A stretch of DNA of 64,000 nt from Pararge aegeria (GCF_905163445.1 NC_053182.1:20977501-21041500); one strand, 5' to 3'. Shown: positions 30,001 through 34,951, counted from the stretch's first letter. Notes: generated by a model not told the origin, from the sequence alone. A program made the numbers and translations.

Positions 30001-32625
30001 TTTAGTGGTCCGGTAAAGAGTTGATATTATTGTGATGGTGAGGCGTAATGTTGCTGTCTACTCTGGTGCTGGTTTTGAAAGACACAGTAAGCTGGACCTT
30101 CACTAAATTTGCGGCACCTTCATCTGTGGTGTCGTAAATTGCAAGCTCCTACCGTAAGTAGTTCTCTGATTCAGGTTTTTTTTTCTGTGTATAAAGTAGC
30201 GCCACTTATACATCCATAAAACTAAACCATTTTGTATGAGCCTGTTTTATGCGATAAATCGTAATTTGCCTATCTAAAGTGGGTAGCATTTGAGATGGGC
30301 AGGTATGATTTCCTAAATCATTGTGGTTGTAAAGTTTGGAAATTCGACAGGGAGAAGACTCAGGTGGCTGCAGAGTTGCAGAGTCAATTGGAGGAGGCGC
30401 AAAGCCGCGGCGCCGAGCTGTGCGGAGACGCGCGGCGAGCCGTCTGCGGCGTGAGGCACTGGCTTCGGAAGCAGAGAAAGAAGAATACGTATGTACATCA
30501 GTCGCAACAAAGTTTGTGACCGGTTGGATATTTTTCATAGCTTATGAGCTAAATTATTGTCCAATAAAATATAATTGTACATTTAATTGGTTGAAACAGG
30601 CTTGACTGCGTTGCAGAATGATATACTTACAATAAACATTAAGCTTAATTTTCTACCTGGAAAAAATGTACCATGACATTTATAACTTCTTCAATCTTTC
30701 TTTTCAGTAGGTGCAAGGGCCAACTTGAAGTGGATTAAAAATATTCCGCTACAAATTAGCTCTTGACTGCAATCTCACCAGCTGGTAAGTGATGATGCAG
30801 TCTAAGATAGTAACGCGCTAACCTATTTAGGAGTACGGCATTTTTATTAAATACATTCTTACTCCTACTCTGTTTTTACGGGACACCGTGTACCAGAAAA
30901 CTAAATCGAAAGCCGCACGTCTCTGTCAGTAGGGCTATAACTAGTCACTTCACGTCACCAGATCAGACCAGAGAAAAGTCGGAAATTTTACAATATCTCG
31001 AACTCGGGTCCTCCCATATAAAATCACAGCGTTCACCGCTGCGCCATGGATGTCGTCATAGTTTACTTAACATAAACAAATGTTCTCTCTGCAAGAACAA
31101 AAAAAAAACGAAATTTGGAACTTTTCAGGGAGCTAGAAGAAAAAATTAAACAGCAGGAGATAATAATACAAACATTACAACAACAAGGCGCGACTCAGTG
31201 CGCTGATCGCACCATCACCAGAGAAGTCGAACCTTGTTGCTCTCGGTACCTGCCGCGCGTGGGATCGAAACGCAGCGAGCGCAGTCTCGCGAGCGCGAGG
31301 AAGACGGGCTGTTCCAAGTGTGCTTCCAATAGAGTGGACGCTAAGACGAGTGGGAGCGAGATAGCAAGCAGTTCCGCGCCCCCCACGCCGCCGAGACGGT
31401 TGTTGAGGAAGAAACCTTTCTGTGAAGATACCGTGAGTAATAATTAACGTGATAAGAAAAAGTACAACCTTCACCAAACGGCTACTTTTTTTAATGGAAT
31501 TTCTTTCCTATTGGTATCCTATTTCCCAATCTTATCCAGGAGCTTTGGGATGATCAACCGTAACAATCAGAATATCTTTCTCCGAGCAGGTGTTCGAGCT
31601 TCAACCAGTAACCGTTGGACATATAGGTATATTATGGTCATTATTTGTGAAAATTACGCTAGCGCGATGCAGGATCATTGTGGAGCCATAAAGTTAGGTA
31701 ATGTGGAGACCGCCACAATCTTTTTAGTCTCGAGGCACAGATACGAAATTTAAAAGTACAAAAGTAACTCTGGCAATCGTGGCCTGAGCGCTTTACCACT
31801 AAGCTACGGTTCTCGACATGTAGGTAAAAACAGTTTAATGAAATTTATAAAAGATTGAAAATTGCTCGTCTCAAGAGCGTGGTTGCCGATGTAATTACAG
31901 AAACATCGGGCATAACACCTACGCCACAGGTTGATGGACACAGGGCGGTACTTTGTAGCATAAGCTCCTTGCATACAGAGCGAAGTGTAGCGCTGTTTAT
32001 AGGCGATGGTTTTCCACATACCGGTAAGCCATCTGCTTGGTCCGTCAATTATAACTAAAAAAAAATGCCACACTCCCTCTCTGTTCGCCGCAGCACTGCC
32101 AATGGCCGGCTACGCACGAGTGCTCCGCGCAACGGCCCTCGAGCAGCGACGTTAGCGTAAACGCTCGCCTTTCGCACGACCTGCTGACTTCCTACACGGC
32201 TACGCCCACCGTAAGTGATAAATATGTATTTTATAGTCATAACGGCCAGACTATCGCCTATATACAGAGCAACACTTATACTATGAAAATTAGGAGTATC
32301 ACATTAAGCTTAATTTTCATCGTACCGACTTAGTTTATATATGGCAAAGTGGTAAGAATGGCACTTGAAGGAACACATCCCCATTGTGTAGTCTGCCAAT
32401 GCACCCGTGAACTCCGTAGTGGATGCCTTAATCCTTCTACAACCCAAACCATATAACCTGCTAGGTAGAATATACAAATACGTGCGTTGCCTCCAGCGAG
32501 CGATGTTGCAGCCCGACGAGCTGCTGGAGCGGGTGGAGCGCGCGCACGAGGCGCTGGCGGACGCGCACCGGCGCTGGGCGCGCGGCCGGGCGCGCGGGCC
32601 AGGGGGGGCGGCTGATAGCTTCTAG
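2922..32625 (+). CDS. Multi-exon coiled-coil protein gene, family not recognised
   Basis: Span of about 29 coding exons, listed separately below. The joined product is roughly 1,280 residues. Most exons encode Glu/Lys/Gln/Arg/Leu-rich heptad-like segments without Pro or Gly, so a long interrupted coiled coil is expected; low-complexity Ser/Pro-rich linkers come from exons 9, 11, 27 and 28. No catalytic motif, signal peptide or membrane segment is visible. Coiled-coil proteins of this layout are often centrosomal, cytoskeletal or Golgi scaffolds, but that is inference only. The start ATG at 2922 follows an in-frame TAG at 2910. The stop is TAG at 32623. Ten consecutive exons (17917-27441) begin and end in phase 0. 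Open questions: the exon 3 to exon 4 phase, the in-frame stop in exon 9, and whether the ATG at 17917 starts a second transcript. Introns are full of SINEs, LINE tails and DNA elements. The gene converges on the minus-strand Atg14 gene. Confidence 0.8.
3104..3440 (+). repeat. SINE-B (tRNA-derived)
   Basis: CCGGGTTCAATTCCCGACA (box B), TCTCTGGTCTGGTCTGGTGG, TACCACCCTACCGACAAAGA, GGGCTAACTTGTAGTGGAAC. Fills most of intron 1. Confidence 0.75.
3619..3750 (+). CDS. Coiled-coil gene exon 2
   Basis: Acceptor TTGTAACAG and donor GTATGT bound 44 codons, phase 0 to 0. The peptide is heptad-like (VEVLQSWVSDLVSQNTLL, then a Glu/Arg-rich helix). Confidence 0.8.
3946..4446 (+). repeat. Lepidopteran CGACTTCGTC-type interspersed repeat
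   Basis: Begins ACTAGCTGACCCGCGCAACT and ends TTTCGCATTTATAATATTC. Such sequences are very common in Lepidoptera; the transposon class (possibly Helitron-like) cannot be settled here. Confidence 0.6.
4447..4961. other. Intron 2 remainder, no feature recognised
   Basis: AT-rich intron sequence without recognisable repeat motif. Confidence 0.5.
4962..5140 (+). CDS. Coiled-coil gene exon 3 (3' border uncertain)
   Basis: Acceptor GATGCAG, then a charged helix (ELRAEAAILRKRLNRKD). The good donor GTAAGT at 5141 leaves phase 2, and joining it to exon 4 would create TGA. A weak donor GTCACG at 5106 would leave phase 0 and join cleanly. Either the weak donor is used or a small exon between 5141 and 6799 was missed. 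Confidence 0.65.
5747..6036 (-). repeat. SINE-A (tRNA-derived)
   Basis: Reverse orientation: CCCATTACCGGCCCA at the left, GATTCGAAATCGCC (box B) and GCTATCACCGCTT (head) at the right. In the intron after exon 3. Confidence 0.7.
6550..6775 (+). repeat. SINE-B, diverged
   Basis: TACCACCCTACCGACAAAGA, GTGCGACGATGTCGCGTAGA, CCACGTGAGATTGTAGCCAA. Ends only about 25 bases before exon 4. Confidence 0.65.
6800..6888 (+). CDS. Coiled-coil gene exon 4
   Basis: Acceptor CCATTCTAG and donor GTAAAT. Lys/Glu-rich helix, frame open from phase 0 to phase 2, in register with exon 5 (the split codon gives Arg). Confidence 0.75.
7110..7330 (+). repeat. Interspersed repeat (CAGCTGGAACGATTT type)
   Basis: TATATATAAAAATGAAATGC, CTGTTCGTTAGTCTC and two copies of the GGCTGGAACGATTT/CAGCTGGAACGATTT motif, resembling a widespread lepidopteran non-autonomous element. 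Intron 4. Confidence 0.5.
8145..8435 (+). CDS. Small Cys-rich zinc-binding-like ORF inside piggyBac-like element
   Basis: ATG to TAA, 96 codons. Cysteines are arranged CFIC, a single Cys after PRHL, CRNC, and CNIC near the end, with nearby His residues, so a compact zinc-binding fold is likely. Sequence upstream is AT-rich and non-coding. The ORF is followed by two AATAAA-like sites (about 8495). I do not recognise the protein; it could be the remnant of the transposase Cys-rich C-terminal domain or a captured gene. The spacing does not obviously match the piggyBac C-terminal zinc domain. It is not in frame with flanking exons. Confidence 0.5.
   Translation: MVVYLDVDKYLNKGDYCLCLREAIWPWKETHFIKLSACFICKKRTNSKMPRHLCLRTDKKSTFKMILHAKHFWCRNCMFAIYEHYTNDECNICADF
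8659..8815 (+). repeat. SINE-A fragment inside piggyBac-like element
   Basis: ACGGTGAAGGAAAACATCGT, GCACTGGGTCAGCGCGGTGG; head missing. Its nesting makes the host element older. Confidence 0.65.
9166..9425 (+). repeat. SINE-C (tRNA-derived)
   Basis: GGCCGATAGGCGCATTGGGC (box A region), CCGTGGGTTCGATTCCAACA (box B), GTGTCTGGGTGTTTATATGT, and the tail GGGGCTACATGGCGTTGTGT. Starts right after the TTAA end of the piggyBac-like element. Confidence 0.75.
9426..9628 (+). repeat. SINE-B fragment
   Basis: GGCCATGGCTAGTTACCGCC to GAGATTGCAGTTAAAGTAGT. Follows the SINE-C at 9166. Confidence 0.65.
9751..9843 (+). CDS. Coiled-coil gene exon 5
   Basis: Acceptor TTCTATTTTAG and donor GTACGT. Encodes EIRRLNKDVQQYEQTIM followed by a charged stretch, a clear heptad pattern. 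Ends in phase 2. Confidence 0.75.
9844..10170. other. Intron 5 start, nothing recognised
   Basis: AT-rich; contains an A run and an antisense ORF of 85 codons with no recognisable similarity. Confidence 0.45.
10171..10487 (-). repeat. SINE-A with internal (CA)n
   Basis: CAACCCATTACAGGCCCACT to GGCTATCACCGCGTG, with a (CA) run at about 10265-10282 and box B GGGATTCGAATTCGCCC in antisense. Confidence 0.75.
10868..11015 (+). repeat. CGACTTCGTC-type repeat fragment
   Basis: ACTAGCTGTTAGTTGCGA, CCTGGGATAAAAATTGCCTC and ACACACTTTCGCATTTTTAA; degenerate. Just before exon 6. Confidence 0.5.
11055..11115 (+). CDS. Coiled-coil gene exon 6
   Basis: Acceptor AATTTCAG, donor GTATTC. Peptide DVSKKDAEVMADICCSGTKE. 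The phase 2 entry and phase 0 exit match both neighbours. Confidence 0.65.
11292..11536. mobile_element. Foldback MITE with about 95-base arms
   Basis: Left CCTGATATTCAGTCTACTAT and right ATAGACTGAACTGAATATCA pair, as do GATGCAAAGAACTACTCTGT and GAGAGTTCTTTGCATCTCCC, giving a long imperfect hairpin around GAACTCGTACTCACTTCGAG. Between exons 6 and 7. Confidence 0.65.
11681..11779 (+). CDS. Coiled-coil gene exon 7
   Basis: Acceptor GTGGGCAG and donor GTAGGT bound 33 codons, phase 0 to 0. The peptide contains EPVKEYGALVRNGSEVYREP, a less helical linker. Confidence 0.7.
11846..12185 (-). repeat. LINE 3' end (ACCGGTTCGGAAAGC family)
   Basis: Reverse complement of the tail ending ...AAGTAGGCCTACTTGAAATAA; includes CTACCACCGGTTCGGAAAGC and CTTGCGGGAGACGAGAGCG. 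Extends to TAAAAGCGTATAC and CTGCACCTTTCG, shared with 57500-57935. Confidence 0.65.
12455..12620 (+). repeat. Interspersed repeat (GGCCATCTGCTTGGTCCGTC family)
   Basis: CATAACACCAGGCCACAGGT, TCATAGGCGCTGGTTTCCCA, GGCCATCTCCTTGGTCCGTT. Also at 22885, 31905 and 50020. Confidence 0.55.
12792..13472 (+). mobile_element. pogo/Tigger-like element with TA duplication
   Basis: Inverted termini CAGTGTAAACTCTTTATAACG at both ends, flanked by TA (12790-12791 and 13473-13474), as in the Tc1/mariner/pogo superfamily. A short frame at about 13180-13270 reads TRQLRITKARPTSDVSELQS, resembling the tail of a Tigger-type transposase (basic RQ..I motif); the catalytic core is absent, so the copy is a deletion derivative. 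Lies in intron 7 of the coiled-coil gene. Confidence 0.75.
13702..13884 (+). CDS. Coiled-coil gene exon 8
   Basis: Acceptor ATTGTCAG and donor GTAAGA bound 61 codons, phase 0 to 0. Strong coiled-coil composition (VRSLRQVNVALREEVQAMQ; later DEIIHEMRQQLRKAKAK). Confidence 0.8.
14221..14451 (+). CDS. Coiled-coil gene exon 9, runs into an in-frame stop
   Basis: Acceptor TTTTTCGACAG, entry phase 0. The frame holds 76 codons, including a basic patch (QQPRRKRRVRPEID), and then meets TGA at 14449-14451; ATTAAA lies at about 14478. Convincing coding exons continue at 14733. So this is either an alternative last exon giving a short N-terminal isoform, or an internal donor (for example phase-0 GTACAT after 14389) links it to exon 10. 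Confidence 0.65.
   Translation, partial: LKEVNESNSVKLQKERDNENERKASGSFESLTISCVQQQPRRKRRVRPEIDMTSIVHDWDRRCTNYNASGDDNKCP
14733..14813 (+). CDS. Coiled-coil gene exon 10
   Basis: Acceptor TTGGTTTAG and donor GTGAGT bound 27 codons, phase 0 to 0. Peptide includes TPNLSQERMLLDESEVSIVE, acidic and Ser-containing. Confidence 0.7.
15111..15640 (+). CDS. Coiled-coil gene exon 11 (large linker exon)
   Basis: Long T-rich tract and acceptor GTTGCAG, donor GTGAGT; 176 codons plus two bases. It starts PPSPPLLLTDSS, then is rich in Lys, Glu, Asn and Ser with little heptad order. A conserved-looking stretch near the end reads AAKFRPVSLAQLMARQPL. Probably a disordered linker. Low GC compared with the other exons. 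Confidence 0.75.
15807..15867 (+). CDS. Coiled-coil gene exon 12
   Basis: Acceptor TTGCTGCAG, donor GTAAGT; the split codon restores Lys and the exon ends in phase 0. Peptide KLKEIKRFNDTYTSTSPRLN. Confidence 0.7.
15868..16360. other. Intron 12 start, nothing recognised
   Basis: AT-rich, no repeat motif shared with the rest of the window. Confidence 0.45.
16361..16590 (-). pseudogene. RTE-type LINE C-terminal fragment
   Basis: On the minus strand reads VLEWRPCPAKRPLGRSSLRW then SDELRTLDGLDEKS, the same family as 28225. Its end abuts the hairpin at 16589. Confidence 0.6.
16589..16639. repeat. Perfect hairpin, 22-base arms
   Basis: AAGTGCTATGTCGGTAATTT plus CC, a 7-base loop GCTCTTT, then the exact reverse complement (16618-16639). 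Confidence 0.9.
16640..17916. other. Unexplained sequence before exon 13
   Basis: Mixed composition. A GTG-led frame of 121 codons at 16702-17067 has no upstream ATG and no recognised domain. The last 200 bases before the ATG at 17917 might be a 5' UTR or intron end. Confidence 0.4.
17917..17973 (+). CDS. Coiled-coil gene exon 13 or alternative first exon
   Basis: Nineteen codons beginning ATGATG and ending at donor GTGAGA; peptide MMFNGLLMCGDSDTSDFTK with a DSDTSD acidic Ser/Thr cluster. It is preceded by a usable acceptor (TTTTCGACAAG) and joins exon 12 in phase 0. Because it opens with ATG after about 2 kb of intron, it could equally be the first coding exon of a downstream promoter. Confidence 0.6.
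18190..18420 (-). repeat. CGACTTCGTC-type repeat fragment
   Basis: GATATTATAAATGCGAAAGT near the left end is the antisense of the family's 3' end. Confidence 0.5.
18515..18660. mobile_element. MITE (CAGTGGCGTGCA ends) nested in SINE-A
   Basis: Starts CAGTGGCGTGCACTT and ends CCGTGCACGCCAATTA, imperfect inverted ends. Contains TTATGCATACCCTGG, also present at 63023. Splits SINE-A. Confidence 0.6.
18660..18717. repeat. Perfect hairpin, 26-base arms, inside SINE-A
   Basis: Arms 18660-18685 and 18692-18717 around loop CCTCTC. The right arm matches the SINE-A consensus region; the left arm is its inverted copy. Confidence 0.9.
19126..19330 (+). repeat. CGACTTCGTC-type repeat
   Basis: TAACTAGTTGACCCGTGCAA, CTTCGTCTGCACCAAATCGG, ATTTCATGAAAATCGTTGGA. 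Close kin of 3946. Confidence 0.6.
19428..19910 (+). repeat. SINE-B split by a MITE
   Basis: CTTGGCGCAACAATGAGCGC head, GGTCTGGTCTGGTGGGAGGC body to 19645; the final GTGAGAT resumes after 19880. Confidence 0.7.
19646..19882. mobile_element. MITE (CAGGGCTAGCACGGG ends) nested in SINE-B
   Basis: Left end CAGGGCTAGCACGGGCAGGA, right end CCTGTGCTAGCCCTG, inverted. Internal CAGGTGGACACGTAAATTAT and GGCGCACAAGTGGAAATAAT are shared with the composite copy at 43606. Confidence 0.75.
20004..20099 (+). CDS. Coiled-coil gene exon 14
   Basis: Acceptor TGTGTTGCAG and donor GTAAGT bound 32 codons, phase 0 to 0. Ala/Ser/Glu-rich helix (ESLGALSAADSSASEAARA), GC-rich against AT-rich introns. Confidence 0.8.
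20272..20400 (-). repeat. LINE 3' tail fragment
   Basis: Reverse complement of the TTTGACTTTGACTTTGA end followed by ATTTCTTTATTCAAATAGGC and GGCACTTTTGATGC, as at 47700. Confidence 0.6.
20441..21512 (+). repeat. Long CGACTTCGTC-type repeat, interrupted
   Basis: Starts ACTAGCTGAGCGACTTCGTC and ends CATTTATAATATTAGTAGGA; a LINE tail (21225-21378) is inserted. Covers most of intron 14. Confidence 0.6.
21225..21378 (+). repeat. LINE 3' end (ACCGGTTCGGAAAGC family)
   Basis: GTTGGAAAAGAGCAACTACT ... GGAACCGGTGGTAGAGTCAC ... AATAGGCCTACTTGAAATAA. Interrupts the longer repeat at 20441-21510. Confidence 0.7.
21700..22010. repeat. Two SINE-B fragments in opposite orientation
   Basis: Plus-strand fragment 21700-21875 (CTCGCTGGTGCAGCGGTGAG head, GTCGCGTAGAAATTTG) and minus-strand fragment 21904-22010 (AGCCACGGCAGTAGCCTCCC). 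They face each other. Confidence 0.65.
22092..22217 (+). CDS. Coiled-coil gene exon 15
   Basis: Acceptor TTTGTTAG and donor GTAAGT bound 42 codons, phase 0 to 0. Strong coiled coil (EETVRVQAESLALAEARIAA), then Gln/His-rich. Confidence 0.8.
22580..22654 (+). CDS. Coiled-coil gene exon 16
   Basis: Acceptor GTGTTTCCAG and donor GTAGCG bound 25 codons, phase 0 to 0. Ser/Ala-rich peptide ending VTDVSSAADLQ. Confidence 0.75.
22768..22870 (+). repeat. SINE-A head fragment
   Basis: AGTGGGTAGGACTTCTACTT, CCGAATTCGAATCCTAGCAC (box B), TTTCTAAGTTATTTGCGTTT. Truncated before the body. Confidence 0.6.
22885..22975 (+). repeat. Interspersed repeat fragment (same family as 12455)
   Basis: TGTTTATAGGCGATCGTTTT, CCACTTAACATCAGATAAAC, CATCTGCTGGTTTCGTCAAT. 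Fused to a SINE-A head. Confidence 0.5.
23130..23182 (-). repeat. SINE-C tail fragment
   Basis: TACTACGACAATACACACAT then CGCCATCTAGCCCGAAAGTA; only the 3' end of the family. Confidence 0.6.
23353..23421. repeat. Perfect hairpin, 32-base arms
   Basis: Arms 23353-23384 and 23390-23421 (TATATATATTTGTCTCC core) with a 5-base loop. Confidence 0.9.
23942..24235 (-). pseudogene. LINE ORF2 C-terminal fragment
   Basis: An 83-codon open frame (24205-23954) reading LHKLYNKLPLDLIKTNNFYI and LKELLLNQCYYDLNEYLG, the same C-terminal signature as the element at 47300 (FYNKLPIDI). Sits in the intron before exon 17, antisense to the host gene. Confidence 0.6.
24507..24587 (+). CDS. Coiled-coil gene exon 17
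   Basis: Acceptor CTAATTTTAG and donor GTGAGT bound 27 codons, phase 0 to 0. Peptide contains VMTLRDNLSVIEELYRECF. Confidence 0.8.
24977..25117 (+). CDS. Coiled-coil gene exon 18
   Basis: Acceptor TTACGTAATAG and donor GTGAGC bound 47 codons, phase 0 to 0. Peptide contains EELITMLRRSYLDMRLVER, long amphipathic helix with a Cys-containing end. Confidence 0.8.
25269..25383 (+). repeat. LINE 3' end (ACCGGTTCGGAAAGC family)
   Basis: GGAAAAGAGCAATCTGCTTT, CCGAACCGGTGGTAGAGTTA and a TAGGTCTACGTGAAATTAAT end. Intron before exon 19. Confidence 0.65.
25426..25500 (+). CDS. Coiled-coil gene exon 19
   Basis: Acceptor TTGTTTCAG, donor GTACAA; 25 codons, phase 0 to 0 (ATEVESLKMEITNFLNSS). If not spliced here the frame would stop three codons later, but exon 20 continues in phase. 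Confidence 0.7.
25573..25652 (-). repeat. SINE-D (tRNA-like head)
   Basis: Reversed head: CCGACAGGATTTGAACCTGT is a perfect T-arm, and GTTTTACCACTAAGCTACGC a D-arm. The acceptor stem does not pair, so it is not a working tRNA. Confidence 0.65.
25768..25865 (+). repeat. SINE-D (tRNA-like head)
   Basis: GCAGCTTAATTGGTAAAAGC (box A) and ACAGGTTCAAATCCTGTCGG (box B), then ATATGCATTTTAAAATG. Inverted partner of the copy at 25573. Confidence 0.65.
26043..26135 (+). CDS. Coiled-coil gene exon 20
   Basis: Acceptor CTGGGGCAG and donor GTACGT bound 31 codons, phase 0 to 0. Peptide contains DDLRGIADQLRRLRDMLN, a clear heptad run. Confidence 0.8.
26188..26565 (+). repeat. SINE-B with (GT)n and a 70-base insertion
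   Basis: ACCTCCCTGGCGCAACGG head running into a GT repeat, TCTGGTCTGGTCTGG body, then 26338-26410 unrelated AT-rich DNA, then CCGGTGCGATGTCGCGTAGA to GGGCTAACTTGTAGTGGAAT. Confidence 0.75.
26815..26880 (+). CDS. Coiled-coil gene exon 21
   Basis: Acceptor TTGCTTGCAG and donor GTATTA bound 22 codons, phase 0 to 0. Peptide LEEENMKLKRINDTME, coiled coil. Confidence 0.75.
27331..27441 (+). CDS. Coiled-coil gene exon 22
   Basis: Acceptor CTATTGCAG and donor GTTAGA bound 37 codons, phase 0 to 0. Very strong coiled coil (ELRQRINDLEEDLENKENI). Confidence 0.8.
27442..28005. other. Intron 22, nothing recognised
   Basis: AT-rich with a mid-GC segment at about 27690-27850; no splice-bounded exon or known repeat seen. 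Confidence 0.45.
28006..28105 (+). CDS. Coiled-coil gene exon 23
   Basis: Acceptor TTCCGCAAG and donor GTACGG; 33 codons plus one base. Heptad peptide (QQVRVQLLALEEGSREQ). Exit phase 1 matches exon 24. Confidence 0.75.
28225..28425 (+). pseudogene. RTE-type LINE C-terminal fragment
   Basis: Reads RWSDDLRKVAGIDWMRKA, the conserved end of the ORF of an abundant lepidopteran endonuclease/RT LINE family. Within the intron after exon 23. Confidence 0.6.
28727..28845 (+). CDS. Coiled-coil gene exon 24
   Basis: Acceptor ACATACAACAG and donor GTAAGT. Split codon gives Val. Coiled coil (ELSTVQQQCEAQEVTIKELR). Ends in phase 0. Confidence 0.8.
29038..29189 (+). CDS. Coiled-coil gene exon 25, very GC-rich
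   Basis: Acceptor TTTAACACACAG and donor GTGATT. Arg/Ala/Glu/Leu-rich helix (VASLSARVARWRGQLAGSRR). A second possible acceptor nine bases downstream (GCGGCCAG) keeps the frame. Exit phase 2. Confidence 0.75.
29650..29885 (+). repeat. SINE-A (tRNA-derived)
   Basis: TAGTCTAGTGGTTCGGACTT head, TTCTAAGTTATGTGCC, CTTCAACGGTGAAGGTAAAC, CTCATTGTGGGAGGAGTCCC. Intron after exon 25. Confidence 0.75.
30351..30488 (+). CDS. Coiled-coil gene exon 26
   Basis: Acceptor AATTCGACAG and donor GTATGT. Split codon gives Arg; helix EKTQVAAELQSQLEEAQSRG, then a basic stretch (VRHWLRKQRKKN). Exit phase 2. Confidence 0.75.
30735..31055 (-). repeat. SINE-B (tRNA-derived)
   Basis: TCTTGACTGCAATCTCACCA at the left; CACAGCGTTCACCGCTGCGC (reversed head) at the right. 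Intron before exon 27. Confidence 0.7.
31129..31432 (+). CDS. Coiled-coil gene exon 27
   Basis: Acceptor AACTTTTCAG and donor GTGAGT; 101 codons. A short coil (ELEEKIKQQEIIIQTLQQQ) gives way to a basic Ser/Cys-rich region and a proline run (APPTPPRRLLRKKP), a possible docking or phosphorylation segment. Exit phase 0. Confidence 0.8.
31765..31817 (-). repeat. SINE-D fragment
   Basis: TGGCAATCGTGGCCTGAGCG and CTTTACCACTAAGCTACGG. Intron before exon 28. Confidence 0.55.
31900..32055 (+). repeat. Interspersed repeat (same family as 12455)
   Basis: GGGCATAACACCTACGCCAC, TATAGGCGATGGTTTTCCAC, CATCTGCTTGGTCCGTCAAT. Ends about 40 bases before exon 28. Confidence 0.55.
32094..32210 (+). CDS. Coiled-coil gene exon 28
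   Basis: Acceptor TGTTCGCCGCAG and donor GTAAGT bound 39 codons, phase 0 to 0. Peptide holds a His/Cys pair near its start and SSSDVSVNARLSHDLLTSYT, not coiled. Confidence 0.75.
32497..32625 (+). CDS. Coiled-coil gene exon 29 (last exon)
   Basis: Acceptor GTTGCCTCCAG, 42 codons and TAG. Short terminal helix (DELLERVERAHEALADAHRR), then Arg/Gly-rich tail ending in DSF. Confidence 0.75.
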   Translation, partial: RAMLQPDELLERVERAHEALADAHRRWARGRARGPGGAADSF

Positions 32626-34059
32626 ATCTTTCCACTAGCTTTAGAACAAGATATGCTCGAGGAGTTGTACACTCTTATAGTGCGTCTGCTACATGAATAA
32701 GGATCGGCCCTGAGATACTATAGAAATATTAAATTCCAGGGATCAAGTAGTCAGGGTGAAGTATAATGTAAGCATTTGTGAATGTCAATACTTGTACATA
32801 TTTAGATTCTATTTCATTTAGTTTTTGAATAGTCTGATGTGCATTTTACGTTTATAATAATATTATTGGTATTGTTTTGTTAATATTTTTATTTTATCTT
32901 TTAATTAATATAAAATATTGTTTTAGTTATTATTCTTTTATTTTAACTCAGCTTTCAAATTGTAAATAATAATTATATCGTTAGAATTAAAATTAACTGT
33001 AAGATATTCATTAAATCGATTTGGACATGTATAGTCCGAATCAAACTTTATGTATTGTCGAACTTCGTGCGTAATGAGTTTCGATGCCAAGAATTTAATA
33101 TTCGCCAATCAGCTTGATGGCCCGCGTTAAACTAAACTTGCAGCTAACTTCCGCTATGACGTAAAGTTTGAATCGAACTATACTTAAGGATAACGATATT
33201 TAAATACGTTCGTATAGAAAATATTATTTTATTATCGAAATAATTATGTACATTAAAAAATTATAACAACACTCAATTCATCACAAAAAAAACTGTACTT
33301 CATTATTGGGAATGACTCGATTTAGTGAAACTAGTCTGCCGTTGGACAACCGAAGTTAATAATAATGAATATAATTTAAAAATCTTTAGATGACTTTAGT
33401 TGTGCTGTCCTTATATACAGCGAAGATTAGGAAAAGGATGGCACTACTAAATTCAATCTGCCCTGAAGATTTCGGTTAAGATTCATTGTTAATTTCGATC
33501 GTTAGTCGATATCCAATCCAAATTTGAGTTGAGTTGAGTTACCATATAAAAGTGTTCTATTAAATAATGTTTTTATGCCAAACGTCTAATGCGGCGGGCA
33601 GGTTATTTTCCCTGTTTTTCATAAACCTCAAAACACTTTATGACTGGATATAGACACTATAGCTGAAGGATGGGCAGAATCAAAGGGGCACTAAAATTAC
33701 TTGCAAAAATATTTATTAATAAACTTAATATTGGTGCCCAATTTACTAGTAAACAGATTTGATAGAAGGTCAAATCTGTTTACTAGTAAATTGGGCACTA
33801 TCTTTTTAAACCTTAAAAAAGGATTAAAGTTTAAGCTGTAAGTTTTTTTTTCGCAAGAAATTTTAGTTCCCAGTGTTATTTGAATTTTTACTAACTATAA
33901 CACATTGAACACATTTTCCAAACTACTAGCCACCCTATTCAGTAACTTTTCAACACTTGCTTGTCATTGGCCTCGCTTAATTGTCATCTCCATACAAAAA
34001 AATTGTAATGAGTATACAATTGTTTAAATTAAAATGCATATAAAATTTTCGAACCGATA
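32626..34059. other. Intergenic, convergent gene ends
   Basis: AT-rich. Holds the 33734 hairpin and probably the 3' UTR of the coiled-coil gene; no clear AATAAA close to the stop. Confidence 0.5.
33734..33798. repeat. Perfect hairpin, 29-base arms
   Basis: GTGCCCAATTTACTAGTAAA onward, 7-base loop TAGAAGG, exact inverted arm to 33798. Between the two host genes. Confidence 0.9.
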
Positions 34060-34125
34060 GGATAGAACCAGCGATTAACAATCGCGGACTGAGCGCTTTA
34101 CCAACTAAGCTACGGTTCTCATTCC
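34060..34125 (-). repeat. SINE-D fragment
   Basis: ACAATCGCGGACTGAGCGCT and TTACCAACTAAGCTACGGTT. Intergenic between the two host genes. Confidence 0.55.
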
Positions 34126-34855
34126 ATCGCTGCCGAATTTGATATATTGCTTTTTTATCAGTCTTATAGCGACTGTAATGCCATCTACAAGGAAAGATTG
34201 CAGTTTCGATCTATTTTTCTCACAAGTGTAAGTGAAAACACTTTAGTAAAGAGTATAAAACTGTCGCAGGAAAGAACAAAAGTTACCGACTTAGTTTGAC
34301 AAGCTGCGAAGCTATGATCCTGATTTACGGGGCCAGTAGCTTGGAGGACCGATGGACTTAAGGGTAATGCATTTAAAGCGCAGTGCTGTCAGACAGTCTC
34401 TTTAGGGAGTGGTATGGAGACGCTTGGACAGTTGCGTCACAAAACCTTGAAGTATGAAAGTCATAGAAATCTTAATAACAAGACAATAGAAATGCCCCTT
34501 AGCACTTTAAGTATAAAAACCACTCGCCGAACAGTGGATCCCAGCGGCCGTACCACTAAAATTGCTTTTTTCACAACGGCGTACACTGGTTGTTTTAGAG
34601 CGTGAGAGGCAATTTAGTTTCAAAATTGCAATAAAGTCACAAACTGTTACAAATGTTTTTCTCCTGTAAAATGGCAAGTGTTGTGAGTCGCGTCGCGTCT
34701 GAGGACGCGAGTCACGTCCGCAAAGCCTGCACAGCAGTTGTTTTCAGTATCATGTTATTAAGATTTCTATAGCGGAGTTCCTTACAAACGAGCAGTGCAA
34801 TAGACTGCTGGACATCCCGGCGTAGTGCCTTAGTCGCGGGTGCGTTCTGAGCGCG

Positions 34856-34951
34856 CTACTTGGTCCAGCCGCGCCACATGGAGGCGAGCGAGGCGGCCGC
34901 TGACGTCACCAGCGACGGCGCGGGCGGCGGGCTGCTGCTGATCTCCTCCAT
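34856..34951 (-). CDS. Atg14: Atg14 exon 7 (BATS-like C-terminus)
   Basis: Acceptor ATAACTAG, 31 codons and TAG. Peptide ends SAAASLASMWRGWTK; the TSAAAS helix with aromatic Trp residues is the membrane-curvature tail of Atg14. Confidence 0.85.
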   Translation of the reverse strand: MEEISSSPPPAPSLVTSAAASLASMWRGWTK

